Shown here: piece by piece, positions 1-8,993 of the stretch
How positions within the stretch are numbered: the first letter of the stretch is position 1
Layout of the letters: every line of letters begins with the position of its first letter
From: Lachnospiraceae bacterium OM04-12BH
Lineage (GTDB): Bacteria; Bacillota; Clostridia; Lachnospirales; Lachnospiraceae
Direction of reading: 5' to 3'
DNA length: 64,000 nt
NCBI GenBank assembly: GCA_003490145.1
Contig: QULQ01000010.1
Span: 1 to 64,000, forward strand
Program-made: the position numbers and the translations under genes
The notes under the pieces: generated by a model
The model's input: the letters and a program-made list of their open reading frames with translations, nothing else
Database searches by the model: none
Told to the model about the DNA's origin: nothing

Positions 1-249
1 ACGGGAGAAGGAGCCTTTAAGGATGTATACAGCGTGATGGCAGACTGGGGAGCCAACCACGGTGCATTTATTTACGGACACGTAGGGGCAGAGCTGATCA
101 CCCTTGCTTCCATGCTGCGTATCCATGTTTCCATGCACAATGTGGACACGTCAGAAATCTTCCGTCCCCATGTATGGAGCTCCTTTGGCACAGCTGAGCT
201 GGAATCGGCAGATTTGGCTGCCTGCCAGTACTATGGTTCTCTCTACTAA
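1..249 (+). CDS. fucI: L-fucose isomerase, C-terminal part (5' end outside window)
   Basis: The frame is open from the first base and ends at TAA 247-249, giving the last 82 residues of the protein. The stretches [32 protein letters not shown] and CQYYGSLY match the conserved C-terminus of FucI, the Mn-dependent aldose-ketose isomerase that turns L-fucose into L-fuculose (and D-arabinose into D-ribulose) in the cytoplasm. The His of GHVGA lies in the segment that contributes to the active site in this family. The next gene starts 29 bp later on the same strand, so the two are probably co-transcribed in a host-glycan or mannan-use operon. The family assignment is firm; the substrate in this organism is inferred. 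Confidence 0.93.
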   Translation, partial: TGEGAFKDVYSVMADWGANHGAFIYGHVGAELITLASMLRIHVSMHNVDTSEIFRPHVWSSFGTAELESADLAACQYYGSLY

Positions 250-278
250 GCAATATCATTAAGGAAAGGTGCTTTATT

Positions 279-1571
279 ATGATAACTATAAAAGATCATT
301 ATCCTGTCATTGACCAGACAATCCAGCAGGTAAAAGACCGGTTTGGTTCTGACAGCAAAATTGCTGTTATGTTTGAAAACTGTATTTCCAACACATTACA
401 GACCACCATAAAAGTACTGGACGACGGTTCCATATTTGTTATTACCGGAGATATTCCAGCCATGTGGCTTCGTGATTCAGCCTGCCAGCTCCGTCCTTTT
501 CTCTTTTTTGCCAAAGAGGATCCGGAGATTGCCGACATCATAAGCGGCCTGATCCAGAAGCAGATGCAATGTATCCAGATAGATCCCTATGCCAACGCCT
601 TTAATGAATGTGCAAATGGTAATTGCTGGGAGCACGACAAAACAGATATGAAGCCGGAATTATGGGAAAGAAAATTTGAAATTGATTCTCTTTGTTTTCC
701 TGTCCAGCTCTCTTATCTCTTTTGGAAAAATACCGGTTATACAGCACACTTTACCATGGACTGGTTAAAATCCGCAAAAACGATTATATCCGTATTCCGT
801 ACAGAACAGGATCACGAGCATAAATCTCCCTACACCTTTGAACGCATGAACTGCGTTCCCACTGACACATTATCCAGAAATGGAAAGGGCGCACTGGTAA
901 AAAGCAATATTGGGCTGATATGGTCCGGCTTCCGCCCAAGTGATGATTCCTGTACTTATGGATATTTAATTCCTTCCAACATGCTCGCCAGCGTTATTCT
1001 TGAAAATATTTCAGAAATAGCTGAGCAGATATATCATGACTCTGTGTTAGCAGCAGAGGCACACCAGTTTTCCTCAGATTTGCGGAAAGCAATAGAATCC
1101 CTTTCTATTGTTCCTGGTCAAAGCAAAGAATTCTATGCTTATGAAATAGACGGATTTGGCGAATATAACATCATGGATGACGCCAATCTTCCCAGCCTTC
1201 TGTCACTTCCCTATATCGGATACTGCGACAGGAAAGATGGGCGATATCTGAACACAAGAGAGATCATCCTCAGTGACAGAAACCCTTATTATTATGCCGG
1301 AGCCTGTACAAAAGGCATTGGAAGCCCACATACACCAGCCCGTTATATATGGCATATCGGACTCGCCATGCAGGCACTGACTACTACATCTGCCAAAGAG
1401 CGTGAGCAGCTCCTTGACACGCTGACTCATACAGATGCAGGCACTGACCTCATGCATGAGGCTTTTCTGGTAGATGACCCTGCACAATATACCCGTCCAT
1501 GGTTTTCATGGGCCAATTCTGTATTCTGTGAGCTGATCCTGGATTGCTGCGGTTACCACCTGGAAATGTAG
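279..1571 (+). CDS. GH125 exo-alpha-1,6-mannosidase
   Basis: This 430-residue protein has the length and signature blocks of glycoside hydrolase family 125 (formerly DUF1237): GDIPAMWLRDSACQ near residue 57, ANAFNECANGNCWEHD near 105, IWSGFRPSDDSC near 214 and YYYAGACTKGIGSPHTP near 338. GH125 enzymes are metal-independent inverting exo-mannosidases that remove non-reducing alpha-1,6-mannose from N-glycans. The acid (Asp in FRPSDD) and base (Glu in MHEAF, about residue 387) are both present. There is no signal peptide, so it acts in the cytoplasm on imported oligosaccharides. A GGAAAGG ribosome site precedes the ATG. It follows fucI by 29 bp, which fits use of host glycans. Confidence 0.93.
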   Translation: MITIKDHYPVIDQTIQQVKDRFGSDSKIAVMFENCISNTLQTTIKVLDDGSIFVITGDIPAMWLRDSACQLRPFLFFAKEDPEIADIISGLIQKQMQCIQIDPYANAFNECANGNCWEHDKTDMKPELWERKFEIDSLCFPVQLSYLFWKNTGYTAHFTMDWLKSAKTIISVFRTEQDHEHKSPYTFERMNCVPTDTLSRNGKGALVKSNIGLIWSGFRPSDDSCTYGYLIPSNMLASVILENISEIAEQIYHDSVLAAEAHQFSSDLRKAIESLSIVPGQSKEFYAYEIDGFGEYNIMDDANLPSLLSLPYIGYCDRKDGRYLNTREIILSDRNPYYYAGACTKGIGSPHTPARYIWHIGLAMQALTTTSAKEREQLLDTLTHTDAGTDLMHEAFLVDDPAQYTRPWFSWANSVFCELILDCCGYHLEM

Positions 1572-1578
1572 CATCCGT

Positions 1579-1782
1579 TCACAGCAGCATATAAAACTGC
1601 ACACCATACAGTGCCAGCACCCCGGGGATCCCAAGAAAACCTGCTATAGAAAATGTGATCAGATTATAGCCAACGTGGATCCCCTCCATGATGCCGCCAA
1701 GCACCTGATTCCCCAGATAAAAAAGCAGACAGCCTGCCATGCCCCGCAATATGAAATTCAAAATTTTTTCCATCAATTTCAT
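1579..1782 (-). CDS. bofA: Pro-sigma-K processing inhibitor BofA family protein
   Basis: The small hydrophobic protein ends in the BofA signature: GYNLITFSIAGFLGIPGV followed by LALYG. In Bacillus, BofA holds the SpoIVFB protease inactive in the forespore outer membrane until the sigma-K checkpoint is passed; here the role is inferred. Two transmembrane segments are visible. The frame stays open up to ATG 1848, but that codon has GGAG touching it with no spacer, so ATG 1782 (67 residues, GGAG about 15 bases upstream) is preferred, though not strongly. It converges on the GH125 gene (7 bp apart) and diverges from the yaaL homologue. In many Firmicutes yaaL and bofA are instead co-directional. 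Confidence 0.78.
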   Translation of the reverse strand: MKLMEKILNFILRGMAGCLLFYLGNQVLGGIMEGIHVGYNLITFSIAGFLGIPGVLALYGVQFYMLL

Positions 1783-1945
1783 TATTTTTAAATCTTTCTC
1801 CGTCCTCTCTCCAGTCCAGCTGTCTGTATGTCCAGGCCAGCCAGACATCTCCTGTAATTATATATGTTTCTTCATGTAATTTATGAATAAAAGCCAGAAA
1901 CCCGGACTATACTTTTTTCAAAAGGAAATATCTGGGAGGCTGCAC

Positions 1946-2248
1946 ATGAAATCATATTTTGGATTTTCTTCCCATACCAACAGAACCCTTTCGGAGGAAG
2001 AACTACAGAGAAATGCTCTTCTTTCTGATCTGGAGCAAACAAAAAAAGCCCTGGAGATCGCATATGCGGGCTTTGACAATGTCACAGAACCGGATCTCAT
2101 CGACTGCTATATCTACGAGGTCAATTCTGTGCTGAAGCGCTATAAATTTTTAATGGAACAGGCAGCACACCTGTGTATGCTGCCTGAAGAAAAAACTACT
2201 GCTTCTGTTTTAAACACGGAAGCCCCGGCTGCTACCCTGATCAGCTAA
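1946..2248 (+). CDS. YaaL-type DUF2508 family protein
   Basis: This encodes about 100 residues from an ATG with GGGAGG seven bases upstream. The in-frame extension back to 1883 lacks a ribosome site. The core segment ALLSDLEQTKKALEIAYAGF followed by the acidic helix DLIDCYIYEVNSVLKRYKF is typical of DUF2508/YaaL, a small helical cytosolic protein of unknown function usually found beside recR and bofA in spore-formers. Its neighbour here is bofA on the opposite strand, which supports the assignment. The last 39 bp overlap the 3' end of fliS, which is convergent. The residues after about 80 (ASVLNTEAPAATLIS) look poorly conserved. Confidence 0.75.
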   Translation: MKSYFGFSSHTNRTLSEEELQRNALLSDLEQTKKALEIAYAGFDNVTEPDLIDCYIYEVNSVLKRYKFLMEQAAHLCMLPEEKTTASVLNTEAPAATLIS

Positions 2249-2686
2249 GCTCTCGTTCAGAGCTCCTCTGCCATAGGTAAGTCCTGCATAAACGGCCTGC
2301 GTGTTTTCCATAACGGCACCGGAATCATCCTGCTCACTGATGGTCTCATAAGCATCCTTAAGTTTTCTGACCATATCCTCCGGCTCCTTTAGCAGTGCGG
2401 CATCCTGTCTGGCATCTGCCTGGATCAGCGTCCTGTCCGCAAAGAGATAGAGCTGCAGCAGGTTTCCGGAAACAGGGTATTCATGATTCAGAGAGTGGCT
2501 CAGTTCGTGAATACATGCCCTTGCCCGTTTGATACCGGTATGAAAGGCTGCCTCATCCCTGCTGCCAGCCGCATCTTCTGCTTCCTTCAGATAATCCAGT
2601 GTCATTTCATATAAGATCACTACAAGCTGTGTCCGGCTTGCCTGAGATATTTTCAGCGTATACTGCTGTTTCTTTTCATCCGTCAT
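2210..2686 (-). CDS. fliS: Flagellar secretion chaperone FliS
   Basis: This is a 158-residue helical protein with the FliS pattern: KISQASRTQLVVILYEMTLDYLKEA near the N-terminus, then ARACIHELSHSLNHEYPVSGNLLQLYLF. FliS binds the C-terminal D0 helix of unpolymerised flagellin and delivers it to the flagellar export gate. It lies 32 bp downstream of the flagellin gene on the same strand, its normal partner. AGAGGGA sits seven bases before the ATG. It is longer than the usual 125-135 residues because of a C-terminal tail (about 133-158) that is Gly/Ser-rich and poorly conserved. The 3' end overlaps the convergent yaaL-type gene by 39 bp. Confidence 0.9.
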   Translation of the reverse strand: MTDEKKQQYTLKISQASRTQLVVILYEMTLDYLKEAEDAAGSRDEAAFHTGIKRARACIHELSHSLNHEYPVSGNLLQLYLFADRTLIQADARQDAALLKEPEDMVRKLKDAYETISEQDDSGAVMENTQAVYAGLTYGRGALNESLADQGSSRGFRV

Positions 2687-2718
2687 TTCATTTCCCTCTA
2701 TGTGTCAGAAATCTGTAC

Positions 2719-3849
2719 TTACTGCAGAAGCTGAAGTACCTGGGAAGGTCTTTCATTGGCCTGAGCCAGCATGGAGGTACTTGCCTGGGAAAGTACCTGC
2801 AGAGTTGTATATTCTGTCATTTCTTCCGCCATATCTGTATCCATGATCCTGGAATAAGCTGCCGTCATATTCTCCGAAGTAATATCCAGGCTGCTGACTG
2901 TGTGCTCCAGACGGTTCTGGTAAGCACCGATCCGGCTTCTTGCCTCCGATACATATTTAATAGCTGCATCAACCTGATCGATCGCTTTTGTCGCCCCCTC
3001 TGCGGTCGTCAGATCCAGGGATTCGATTCCCATATTAAGGCAGGAAATCCTGGGAATACGGATGCCAAGCTGCTGTCCTTCATTAGCACCGATCTGGGTG
3101 TCCATAGCGCCAAAGCCTGCAAGCTCCATCTTAAAATTGTTAACTGTAGTAACAGCATCCTTCTGAATGCCGCTCCGGATCTCCAGCTTCAGTTCAAATC
3201 CATTGTCTCCGGTGATCGTGGCGATATTACCGTCTACACCACTTATCTTTGCTCCGGCAACAGTCTGTCCGCCGGGTCCCGTAATTGTTACAGAGGACCT
3301 TGCCGAATCCAGGTCGCCATCCTTATCCGTACCGATCTTCAGGTCTGCCACCTGATATTGTCCCGCCTTAACCTCATCTCCATAATAAGCAACCTTCACA
3401 TCAACGTTATCGGTATACCCTTTCAGGTCAAAGGATCCATCCAGGATCTTCTGTCCATTAAACTCAGCCTCTCCTGAGATTCTGTCAATTTCCTCTTTCA
3501 GCTGCTGGGCTTCATTATTGATGATCTCACGATCCTGTTCCGTCAGGGTTCCTGTACTTGCTTTTACAGAAAGCTCATTCAGACGCTGCAGCATATCATG
3601 GATCTCTGACATGGTTCCATCTGCGATCTCGATCACAGAAATACCATCGCCTGCATTATCTGTTGCAACAGAAACACCCGCAATCTGTGCATTCATTCTC
3701 TTGGCCATGGCAAGTCCTGACGGATTGTCCTTGGCGTGCGTGATCTTATAGCCGGAGGAAAGCTTTCCCAGGGATGCCGCCAGCTTATTGTCGTTTCTTG
3801 TCAGTGCATTATTGGCAATTGCTGCGGACGCATTAAAATTAATTTTCAT
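2719..3849 (-). CDS. fliC: Flagellin
   Basis: This 376-residue flagellin has the conserved N-terminal D0/D1 domain (LASLGKLSSGYKI, DNPSGLAMAKRMNAQI, DNAGDGISVIEIADG) and the C-terminal D1/D0 domain (ARSRIGAYQNRLEHTVSSL, then SMLAQANERPSQVLQLLQ). The central, exposed D2-like part is roughly residues 150-280. The TLR5-contact helix is recognisable as LQRLNELSVKASTGT, with the key L-Q-R and E-L residues. The ATG comes two bases after the stop of the DUF6240-type gene, so translation is probably coupled. FliS follows. No other flagellar genes are in the window, so the basal body and hook must be encoded elsewhere if the cell is motile. Confidence 0.96.
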   Translation of the reverse strand: MKINFNASAAIANNALTRNDNKLAASLGKLSSGYKITHAKDNPSGLAMAKRMNAQIAGVSVATDNAGDGISVIEIADGTMSEIHDMLQRLNELSVKASTGTLTEQDREIINNEAQQLKEEIDRISGEAEFNGQKILDGSFDLKGYTDNVDVKVAYYGDEVKAGQYQVADLKIGTDKDGDLDSARSSVTITGPGGQTVAGAKISGVDGNIATITGDNGFELKLEIRSGIQKDAVTTVNNFKMELAGFGAMDTQIGANEGQQLGIRIPRISCLNMGIESLDLTTAEGATKAIDQVDAAIKYVSEARSRIGAYQNRLEHTVSSLDITSENMTAAYSRIMDTDMAEEMTEYTTLQVLSQASTSMLAQANERPSQVLQLLQ

Positions 3850-3850
3850 C

Positions 3851-6800
3851 TTATTCTGATTCCTTTCTGCTTATCTGTCTGATAAAACTGATATATGTTC
3901 TGGCAACCCGGTACAGGGCTGCATCCGTCTGTCCTTTTTCCTTACCAGATCCGGTCTTTAACGCATAACCGGCAGGATCCAGGGTTTCTTCTGTAATGAA
4001 GTGAATGTCTCCTGCCCGGATCTCTTCCTCAGAGAGCATTTGCCGGAAAAGCTCAGCCTCTCCGGAAAGCTTCTCTGCAGCACGTCTTTCCTGACTGATG
4101 CTGCAGCCTGTAAGTCCCATCTTTCCAAAGGAAAACTCCGCTGCATTCTTTCCAAGCGCTTCCGTTTCCAGAGAGATAGTAACCTTACTTTCTGCCCCCT
4201 CCTTATGGATCATAGTCAGATTTACCGCTGTCAGCTCTCCATTTATCTGAAGTGGCAGGGTATAATTTTCTTCTTTGGCCATAGATCTCAGAAAGCCTAC
4301 CTGTCTGCAAAGACTGTGCAGATATCTTACGTCCAGGATATCTGTTGTGTTCTCAAAGGCCTGTCTTTCAATCTGCTCTGACAAAACATCTGCCAGGCGG
4401 TCATAAGCCTTACCTGCACTCTCCTGTGTCGTAAATCCGGATAATAGCTCTTCTCCAAGGTCTTCTATACTGATCCTGTCTGTACCAGCTTCATCTGATG
4501 GCTCCCTGGCTGTCCTGTCTGCATGATCCTTCTTCGCTTTGCCAGCTGTCTGAGCTCCTCTTTCAAAGCCCCTGATACCCTTGAACAGTTCTGCAGGTGT
4601 CCGCAGCAATTCTCCTGCCACCAGCAGATTATCTGCCGTGATAGGCTGTCCATTGTCTGAAAGATATCGGAAAATCTCTTCTTCGCTGGCGACCGCTGCA
4701 CGGAAATTCTCTGCCCCTCCAGCTATTTCTCCTTCAGCCGGTGTCCCTTCTGCCAGCTCATCTGCCGCCGGATCATCATTCTCTGTGAATGCCTGCTGCA
4801 TTTCTTTTCTTGTATGGATAAAGCCCCGCTCGATCTGCGCAATGATGGAATCTGTAAGGTCACCGGCTGCGATAACCTCTTTCCCATCACCGATTTTATA
4901 ATCCATATGCCTCTTCTTCGCCGTTCTCACAGCTGACAGAAGATTTTCAAGGGTTTCTGACCTGCCGGTATCTGCCACAGCGCCCAGTGCTGCATCATCC
5001 CCTTTTTCAATCTGACGGAAAAGTCTGTAAATACCGATATAGGCATCTCTCTCTTCCTGACTGATTTCCTTTTTCTGATCCAGGTGATAAAGAAATTCAC
5101 TGTAGGAGGCAAGCTCCTCTTCAGGCATCTGCTCCTGCCCCGTCAGATAGGTATAAAGATCCTCCAGCGTCATGGTAAGAGGATTGATCCCCTTCCTGAT
5201 CATGGAAAGAACCTCTCCCGGTCTTAGATTGTCTGTAATATTCTTCAGCAGTTTTTCTGATGCCCGGATCCTTTCAAAGTTCTTTTCTGTCATATCCATG
5301 CTGTTATAGCCAAGGATCCTGATCGTTTTCCTGTTTTCTTCTGTCAGCTCCTTACCCATATCCGCCAGGATATCATCTACATTCTGGAATGCTTTTTTTA
5401 TGGAATCTCCAAGATCCTTTCTTGGAGTTGTCATCAGCTCTTCGTACTTCTCACCGGCTTTTTCCATGGAGATACGGACAGCTTTGCTCTTCTGTGCAGC
5501 CTCCTCCAGTGTATCAGCTGACTCGATCTGCGCGGCCACTGCTGCCGGAGCTCTCCTCAGGCTTTCTGCTGCCTGCAGGGAATCTCTGTACCAGCCTGCC
5601 TTTTCCTGTGCTCTTACCGGATCAGTTTCTCCTGTAAGCTCTCTATCCACCTGTATCCCTGCTTCTGACAGCCTGCGGATCAATTCTTCCATCGGAGCTG
5701 TCTCAATCTGGAAGCCGCTCCTTAAAAGCTTTAAATTGGCACTGACTGTCATGGAAAGCCGTACCTCTTCAAGATACCTTCTGGCCTGCAGCCTGTCTGC
5801 ACTCATGCCTGCTCCCTGCAGAGAATCACTGCTGCTCTGATCTGCAGTCTCTTCCAAGCCTGTGCTCTCTGCATGGATTGCAAACAGATTCTTCAGCTGA
5901 AAAGGAAGCTCTGATATCAGGATCCTGTCTGCGTCCCGGTCTGTCAGCTCCTTCGTACTTTCCTCTATTCTTACTGCCTGCTGCAGAAGGCTCTCCTCCG
6001 CAGTCAGATCAGCATTGCGCACTGCCCTTCCATCAGAAATGGCGATTGCCGCCGCTTTCAGAAAATCCTCTTCCGAAACGGGAAACGTCATTTTCTCCAG
6101 CTCATGCAGCTTTGTCAGATTATCTGTGTTAAAGGGTATCCCCCTTTCAATCAGCCATTTGGCATCGGAAACAGATTCTTCATCAACAGAAAGCCCTGCT
6201 TCCTGTATCACCTGTTCAATCTGAGGCATGAGACTTTCATACTCCACGGTTTCCGGTTTCTTTACATAATAGCCATCCATTTCACCGGCTCTGTAGTATC
6301 CCTGTCCAGTCCTGCCGCTTCCTGCTGATCCTGCATGAATGGCAAAGTAAATGTTCTCCGGAGTAATGTCAAGCTGATTTTCTACCAGATATCGTATGGT
6401 GTCCTCATTCAGAGTGGAAACGGAGGACAGCTGCTCATAGGTCGTTACAGCCTCCTCTATATTCCCCTCTGTCAGAGGAATGTCCTGCTCTGTGAACTGC
6501 TTCTGCAGCTCTCTGGCAAAGCTCTCACTTCCTGTGATTCTAGCAAGGCTTTCACCGTCTATGGTATCAGTATAACCAACAACCTGTGTACCTCCCTTTA
6601 ACAGAGCTGCTTTTATCTTGTCAACAATGGTGACAACCGTATCGATCTCTGTACTGCCCGGATGAAAGCCTTCTTCCTGAAGCTTCGCAAAATCTTCGTC
6701 AGATACAGAATTAGACATCACTGCCATATAGTTCCTGCGGGCAGTAATATCCTCCATACCCGCTTTCTGCATAACCTCTTCTGCGGTCCTTCCGTGACCT

Positions 6801-6961
6801 GCGTAAGCGCTGTTATCCGTAACTGTGCCAGAAATGTCTAATGCAAACCCAGCCGAACATACCTCTCTGGTACTGTCAGCCTTCTGATATCCTGTTGTCT
6901 CCCTGTCTTTATTCAAATAGGCCTTGGGATCCTGTCCTGTCCCGTTAAAGATAATATTCAT
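3851..6961 (-). CDS. DUF6240-type large flagellar-associated protein
   Basis: This is a 1036-residue, highly charged, mostly helical protein without a signal peptide or membrane segments. I place it in the DUF6240 group, known from Lachnospiraceae next to flagellin genes, from the N-terminus MNIIFNGTGQDPKAYL and repeated modules of the form LTEENIEEAVTTYEQLS, ITPENIYFAIHAG, ITADNLLVAGELL. The modules recur about eight times as a T-x-E/D-N-hydrophobic motif. The C-terminal 120 residues (LPLQINGELTAVNLTM onward) resemble a flagellar hook-length-control C-terminal fold, which is inference. The start is ATG 6961 with AGGAA upstream, not the upstream in-frame ATG at 6997. The stop is two bases before flagellin. 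The function is unknown. Confidence 0.65.
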   Translation of the reverse strand: MNIIFNGTGQDPKAYLNKDRETTGYQKADSTREVCSAGFALDISGTVTDNSAYAGHGRTAEEVMQKAGMEDITARRNYMAVMSNSVSDEDFAKLQEEGFHPGSTEIDTVVTIVDKIKAALLKGGTQVVGYTDTIDGESLARITGSESFARELQKQFTEQDIPLTEGNIEEAVTTYEQLSSVSTLNEDTIRYLVENQLDITPENIYFAIHAGSAGSGRTGQGYYRAGEMDGYYVKKPETVEYESLMPQIEQVIQEAGLSVDEESVSDAKWLIERGIPFNTDNLTKLHELEKMTFPVSEEDFLKAAAIAISDGRAVRNADLTAEESLLQQAVRIEESTKELTDRDADRILISELPFQLKNLFAIHAESTGLEETADQSSSDSLQGAGMSADRLQARRYLEEVRLSMTVSANLKLLRSGFQIETAPMEELIRRLSEAGIQVDRELTGETDPVRAQEKAGWYRDSLQAAESLRRAPAAVAAQIESADTLEEAAQKSKAVRISMEKAGEKYEELMTTPRKDLGDSIKKAFQNVDDILADMGKELTEENRKTIRILGYNSMDMTEKNFERIRASEKLLKNITDNLRPGEVLSMIRKGINPLTMTLEDLYTYLTGQEQMPEEELASYSEFLYHLDQKKEISQEERDAYIGIYRLFRQIEKGDDAALGAVADTGRSETLENLLSAVRTAKKRHMDYKIGDGKEVIAAGDLTDSIIAQIERGFIHTRKEMQQAFTENDDPAADELAEGTPAEGEIAGGAENFRAAVASEEEIFRYLSDNGQPITADNLLVAGELLRTPAELFKGIRGFERGAQTAGKAKKDHADRTAREPSDEAGTDRISIEDLGEELLSGFTTQESAGKAYDRLADVLSEQIERQAFENTTDILDVRYLHSLCRQVGFLRSMAKEENYTLPLQINGELTAVNLTMIHKEGAESKVTISLETEALGKNAAEFSFGKMGLTGCSISQERRAAEKLSGEAELFRQMLSEEEIRAGDIHFITEETLDPAGYALKTGSGKEKGQTDAALYRVARTYISFIRQISRKESE

Positions 6962-6995
6962 ACTCATTTCCTTTATCCTATTATTTGCAAAAAAC

Positions 6996-7024
6996 AAGGG
7001 TGAATGACCATATCATTCACCCTT
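6996..7024 (-). terminator. Intrinsic terminator after glgB
   Basis: The arms at 6996-7007 and 7013-7024 form a perfect 12-bp stem with a 5-base loop. On the minus strand the stem is followed by GTTTTTTGC. It lies 33 bp past the glgB stop and 35 bp before the DUF6240-type start, so it separates the glycogen operon from the flagellin operon. Confidence 0.9.
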
Positions 7025-7056
7025 TATTTCGGTAACATATTCTGTTTTCTTAACCT

Positions 7057-8973
7057 CTAAAAAAGAAAGATTGCTGCTGTATACGGGGGCAGATCAAATG
7101 TAATACTGTACTTCTTGTTATTACACGGCTTTGCTTCTGCTGCAAGCTCTTTCGGGATCACATTTCCATTTCCCGCAAATCTTGTATCGTCACTGTTCAG
7201 AAGCAGCTTATATTTCTTTTTCTTCGGTACTCCAACCACGTAATTCTCCCACTTCATGGGAGTCATATTCAGAATAAATAACAGTTCATTCTTTCCATTC
7301 TCTGATTTACGGAAGAAGCTGTATACACTCCTGTCCTTGTCATCACAGTTCAGCCACTCAAAGCCTGCCCAGCTGTTATCGTTTTCATACAGGCAGGGAT
7401 ATTTGCGGTAGATCTGCAAAAGCTCTTTCACATAATCATGCATACCCTTATTCAGATCATTCTCCAGAAGGAACCAGTCAAGCTCCCTTGCTTCACTCCA
7501 TTCTCTTTCCTGTCCAAATTCCTGTCCCATGAAAAGCAGCTTCTTGCCGGAATGTCCAAGCATATAAGTGTAACCCAGTCTTAAATTGGCATATTTGTCT
7601 ACTTTGTAGCCTGGCATCTTTTCTACCATGGAGCATTTCAGGTGGACTACCTCATCATGGGAAAGCGGCAGGATATAATGCTCACTCTCATTGTAGCTCA
7701 TGGCAAAGGTCATTGCATAATGGTTATCCTTACGGAAATAAGGATCCAGCTTCATGTATTCACAAAAGTCATGCATCCAGCCCATATTCCATTTAAAGCT
7801 GAACCCGAGACCGTCCTCTTCAATAGAATGTGTAACACCAGGCCACGCGGTTGACTCTTCAGCAATCGTCATAAATCCGGGATATGTACCCCTCACTACT
7901 GAATTCAGATGCTTAAAGAATTCAATTGCCTCCAGGTTCTTATTCCCGCCATATTTATTCGGCACCCACTGGCCATCCTTCTTGCCATAATCCAGATACA
8001 GCATGGATGCCACTGCATCCACACGGATACCATCAATATGGAATTCCTTGATCCAGAATAATGCATTGGCGATCAGAAAATTCTTAACTTCATTCTTTCC
8101 ATAATTAAAGATCTTGGTACCCCAGTCCGGATGCTCGCCCTTCCTCGGATCCGGATCTTCAAAAATACACTGCCCGTCAAATCTGCCAAGTCCATGTGCA
8201 TCTGTTGCAAAATGTGCCGGTACCCAGTCCAGGATCACACCGATCTTATTCCTGTGAAGCTTGTTTACCAGATACATGAAGTCCTGTGGATCTCCATATC
8301 TTGCTGTAGGTGCATAGTATCCGGTCACCTGATAACCCCAGGAGCCATCGAAGGGATACTCCGCAATACCCATCAGCTCCACATGGGTATATTTCATTTC
8401 CTTTAAATATTCTACGATTCTGTCTGCAAATTCACGGTAATTATAAAAGCCCTGCTCTTCCGGTCTTGGATGTCTCATCCAGGAACCGATGTGACATTCA
8501 TAAATTGCCAGCGGCTCTTTATAATAATCCCTTTCCTCACGTTCCCTGAGCCACAGATCGTCTGTCCATTTATAGCCGGAAATATCAACCGTTTTTGATG
8601 CAGTCCCGGGGCGCATTTCTGCGCTGTTGGCAAAAGGATCTGCCTTATATAGCTTCTCGCCGGAAGGTGCCGTAATAAGAAACTTATACAGCTCCCCTGT
8701 TCCTACACCCGGAAGAAAAACCGTCCAGATTCCACCCGCACCAAGCTTTGTCATAGGTGCTGCCTCTTCGTTCCAGCCGTTAAAGGTACCAATCACATGT
8801 ACGCTGGCAGCATTCGGTGCCCATACACCAAAGAAAGTTCCCTTTCTGCCGTTCTCCACGGAAGGATGCGCACCCAGCTTTTTATAGATATCATAGTGTG
8901 TACCCTGAGCAAATAAATACTGGTCTGCTTCTGAAATAAATACGGTTCCCTCGGTCTGTTTTTTCTTTTCCAT
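7057..8973 (-). CDS. glgB: 1,4-alpha-glucan branching enzyme
   Basis: This 638-residue GH13 protein has an N-terminal CBM48 domain (about 30-130: FFGVWAPNAASVHVIGTFN) and a catalytic barrel. The GH13 motifs are in order: DWVPAHF, then DGIRVDAVASMLYLDYG (nucleophile Asp), TIAEEST (acid/base Glu) and LPLSHDEVVH (third Asp). The enzyme cuts alpha-1,4 glucan and re-attaches it by alpha-1,6 bonds during glycogen synthesis in the cytoplasm. The length is typical. AAGGGGG lies upstream of the ATG. It follows the TPR/AAA-like gene by 20 bp and shares its transcript, and a strong terminator follows. No other glycogen genes are in the window. Confidence 0.97.
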   Translation of the reverse strand: MEKKKQTEGTVFISEADQYLFAQGTHYDIYKKLGAHPSVENGRKGTFFGVWAPNAASVHVIGTFNGWNEEAAPMTKLGAGGIWTVFLPGVGTGELYKFLITAPSGEKLYKADPFANSAEMRPGTASKTVDISGYKWTDDLWLREREERDYYKEPLAIYECHIGSWMRHPRPEEQGFYNYREFADRIVEYLKEMKYTHVELMGIAEYPFDGSWGYQVTGYYAPTARYGDPQDFMYLVNKLHRNKIGVILDWVPAHFATDAHGLGRFDGQCIFEDPDPRKGEHPDWGTKIFNYGKNEVKNFLIANALFWIKEFHIDGIRVDAVASMLYLDYGKKDGQWVPNKYGGNKNLEAIEFFKHLNSVVRGTYPGFMTIAEESTAWPGVTHSIEEDGLGFSFKWNMGWMHDFCEYMKLDPYFRKDNHYAMTFAMSYNESEHYILPLSHDEVVHLKCSMVEKMPGYKVDKYANLRLGYTYMLGHSGKKLLFMGQEFGQEREWSEARELDWFLLENDLNKGMHDYVKELLQIYRKYPCLYENDNSWAGFEWLNCDDKDRSVYSFFRKSENGKNELLFILNMTPMKWENYVVGVPKKKKYKLLLNSDDTRFAGNGNVIPKELAAEAKPCNNKKYSITFDLPPYTAAIFLF

Positions 8974-8993
8974 GCAGAAAACCCCCTTGATTT

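Noticed and set aside
2599..3477. Long open frame antisense to flagellin
   Set aside because: No ribosome site, no recognisable domain; it mirrors the codon bias of the flagellin gene.
6962..7056. Sigma-28 flagellar promoter before the DUF6240-flagellin operon
   Set aside because: No TAAA/GCCGATAA-like pair at proper spacing; only the glgB terminator is clear.
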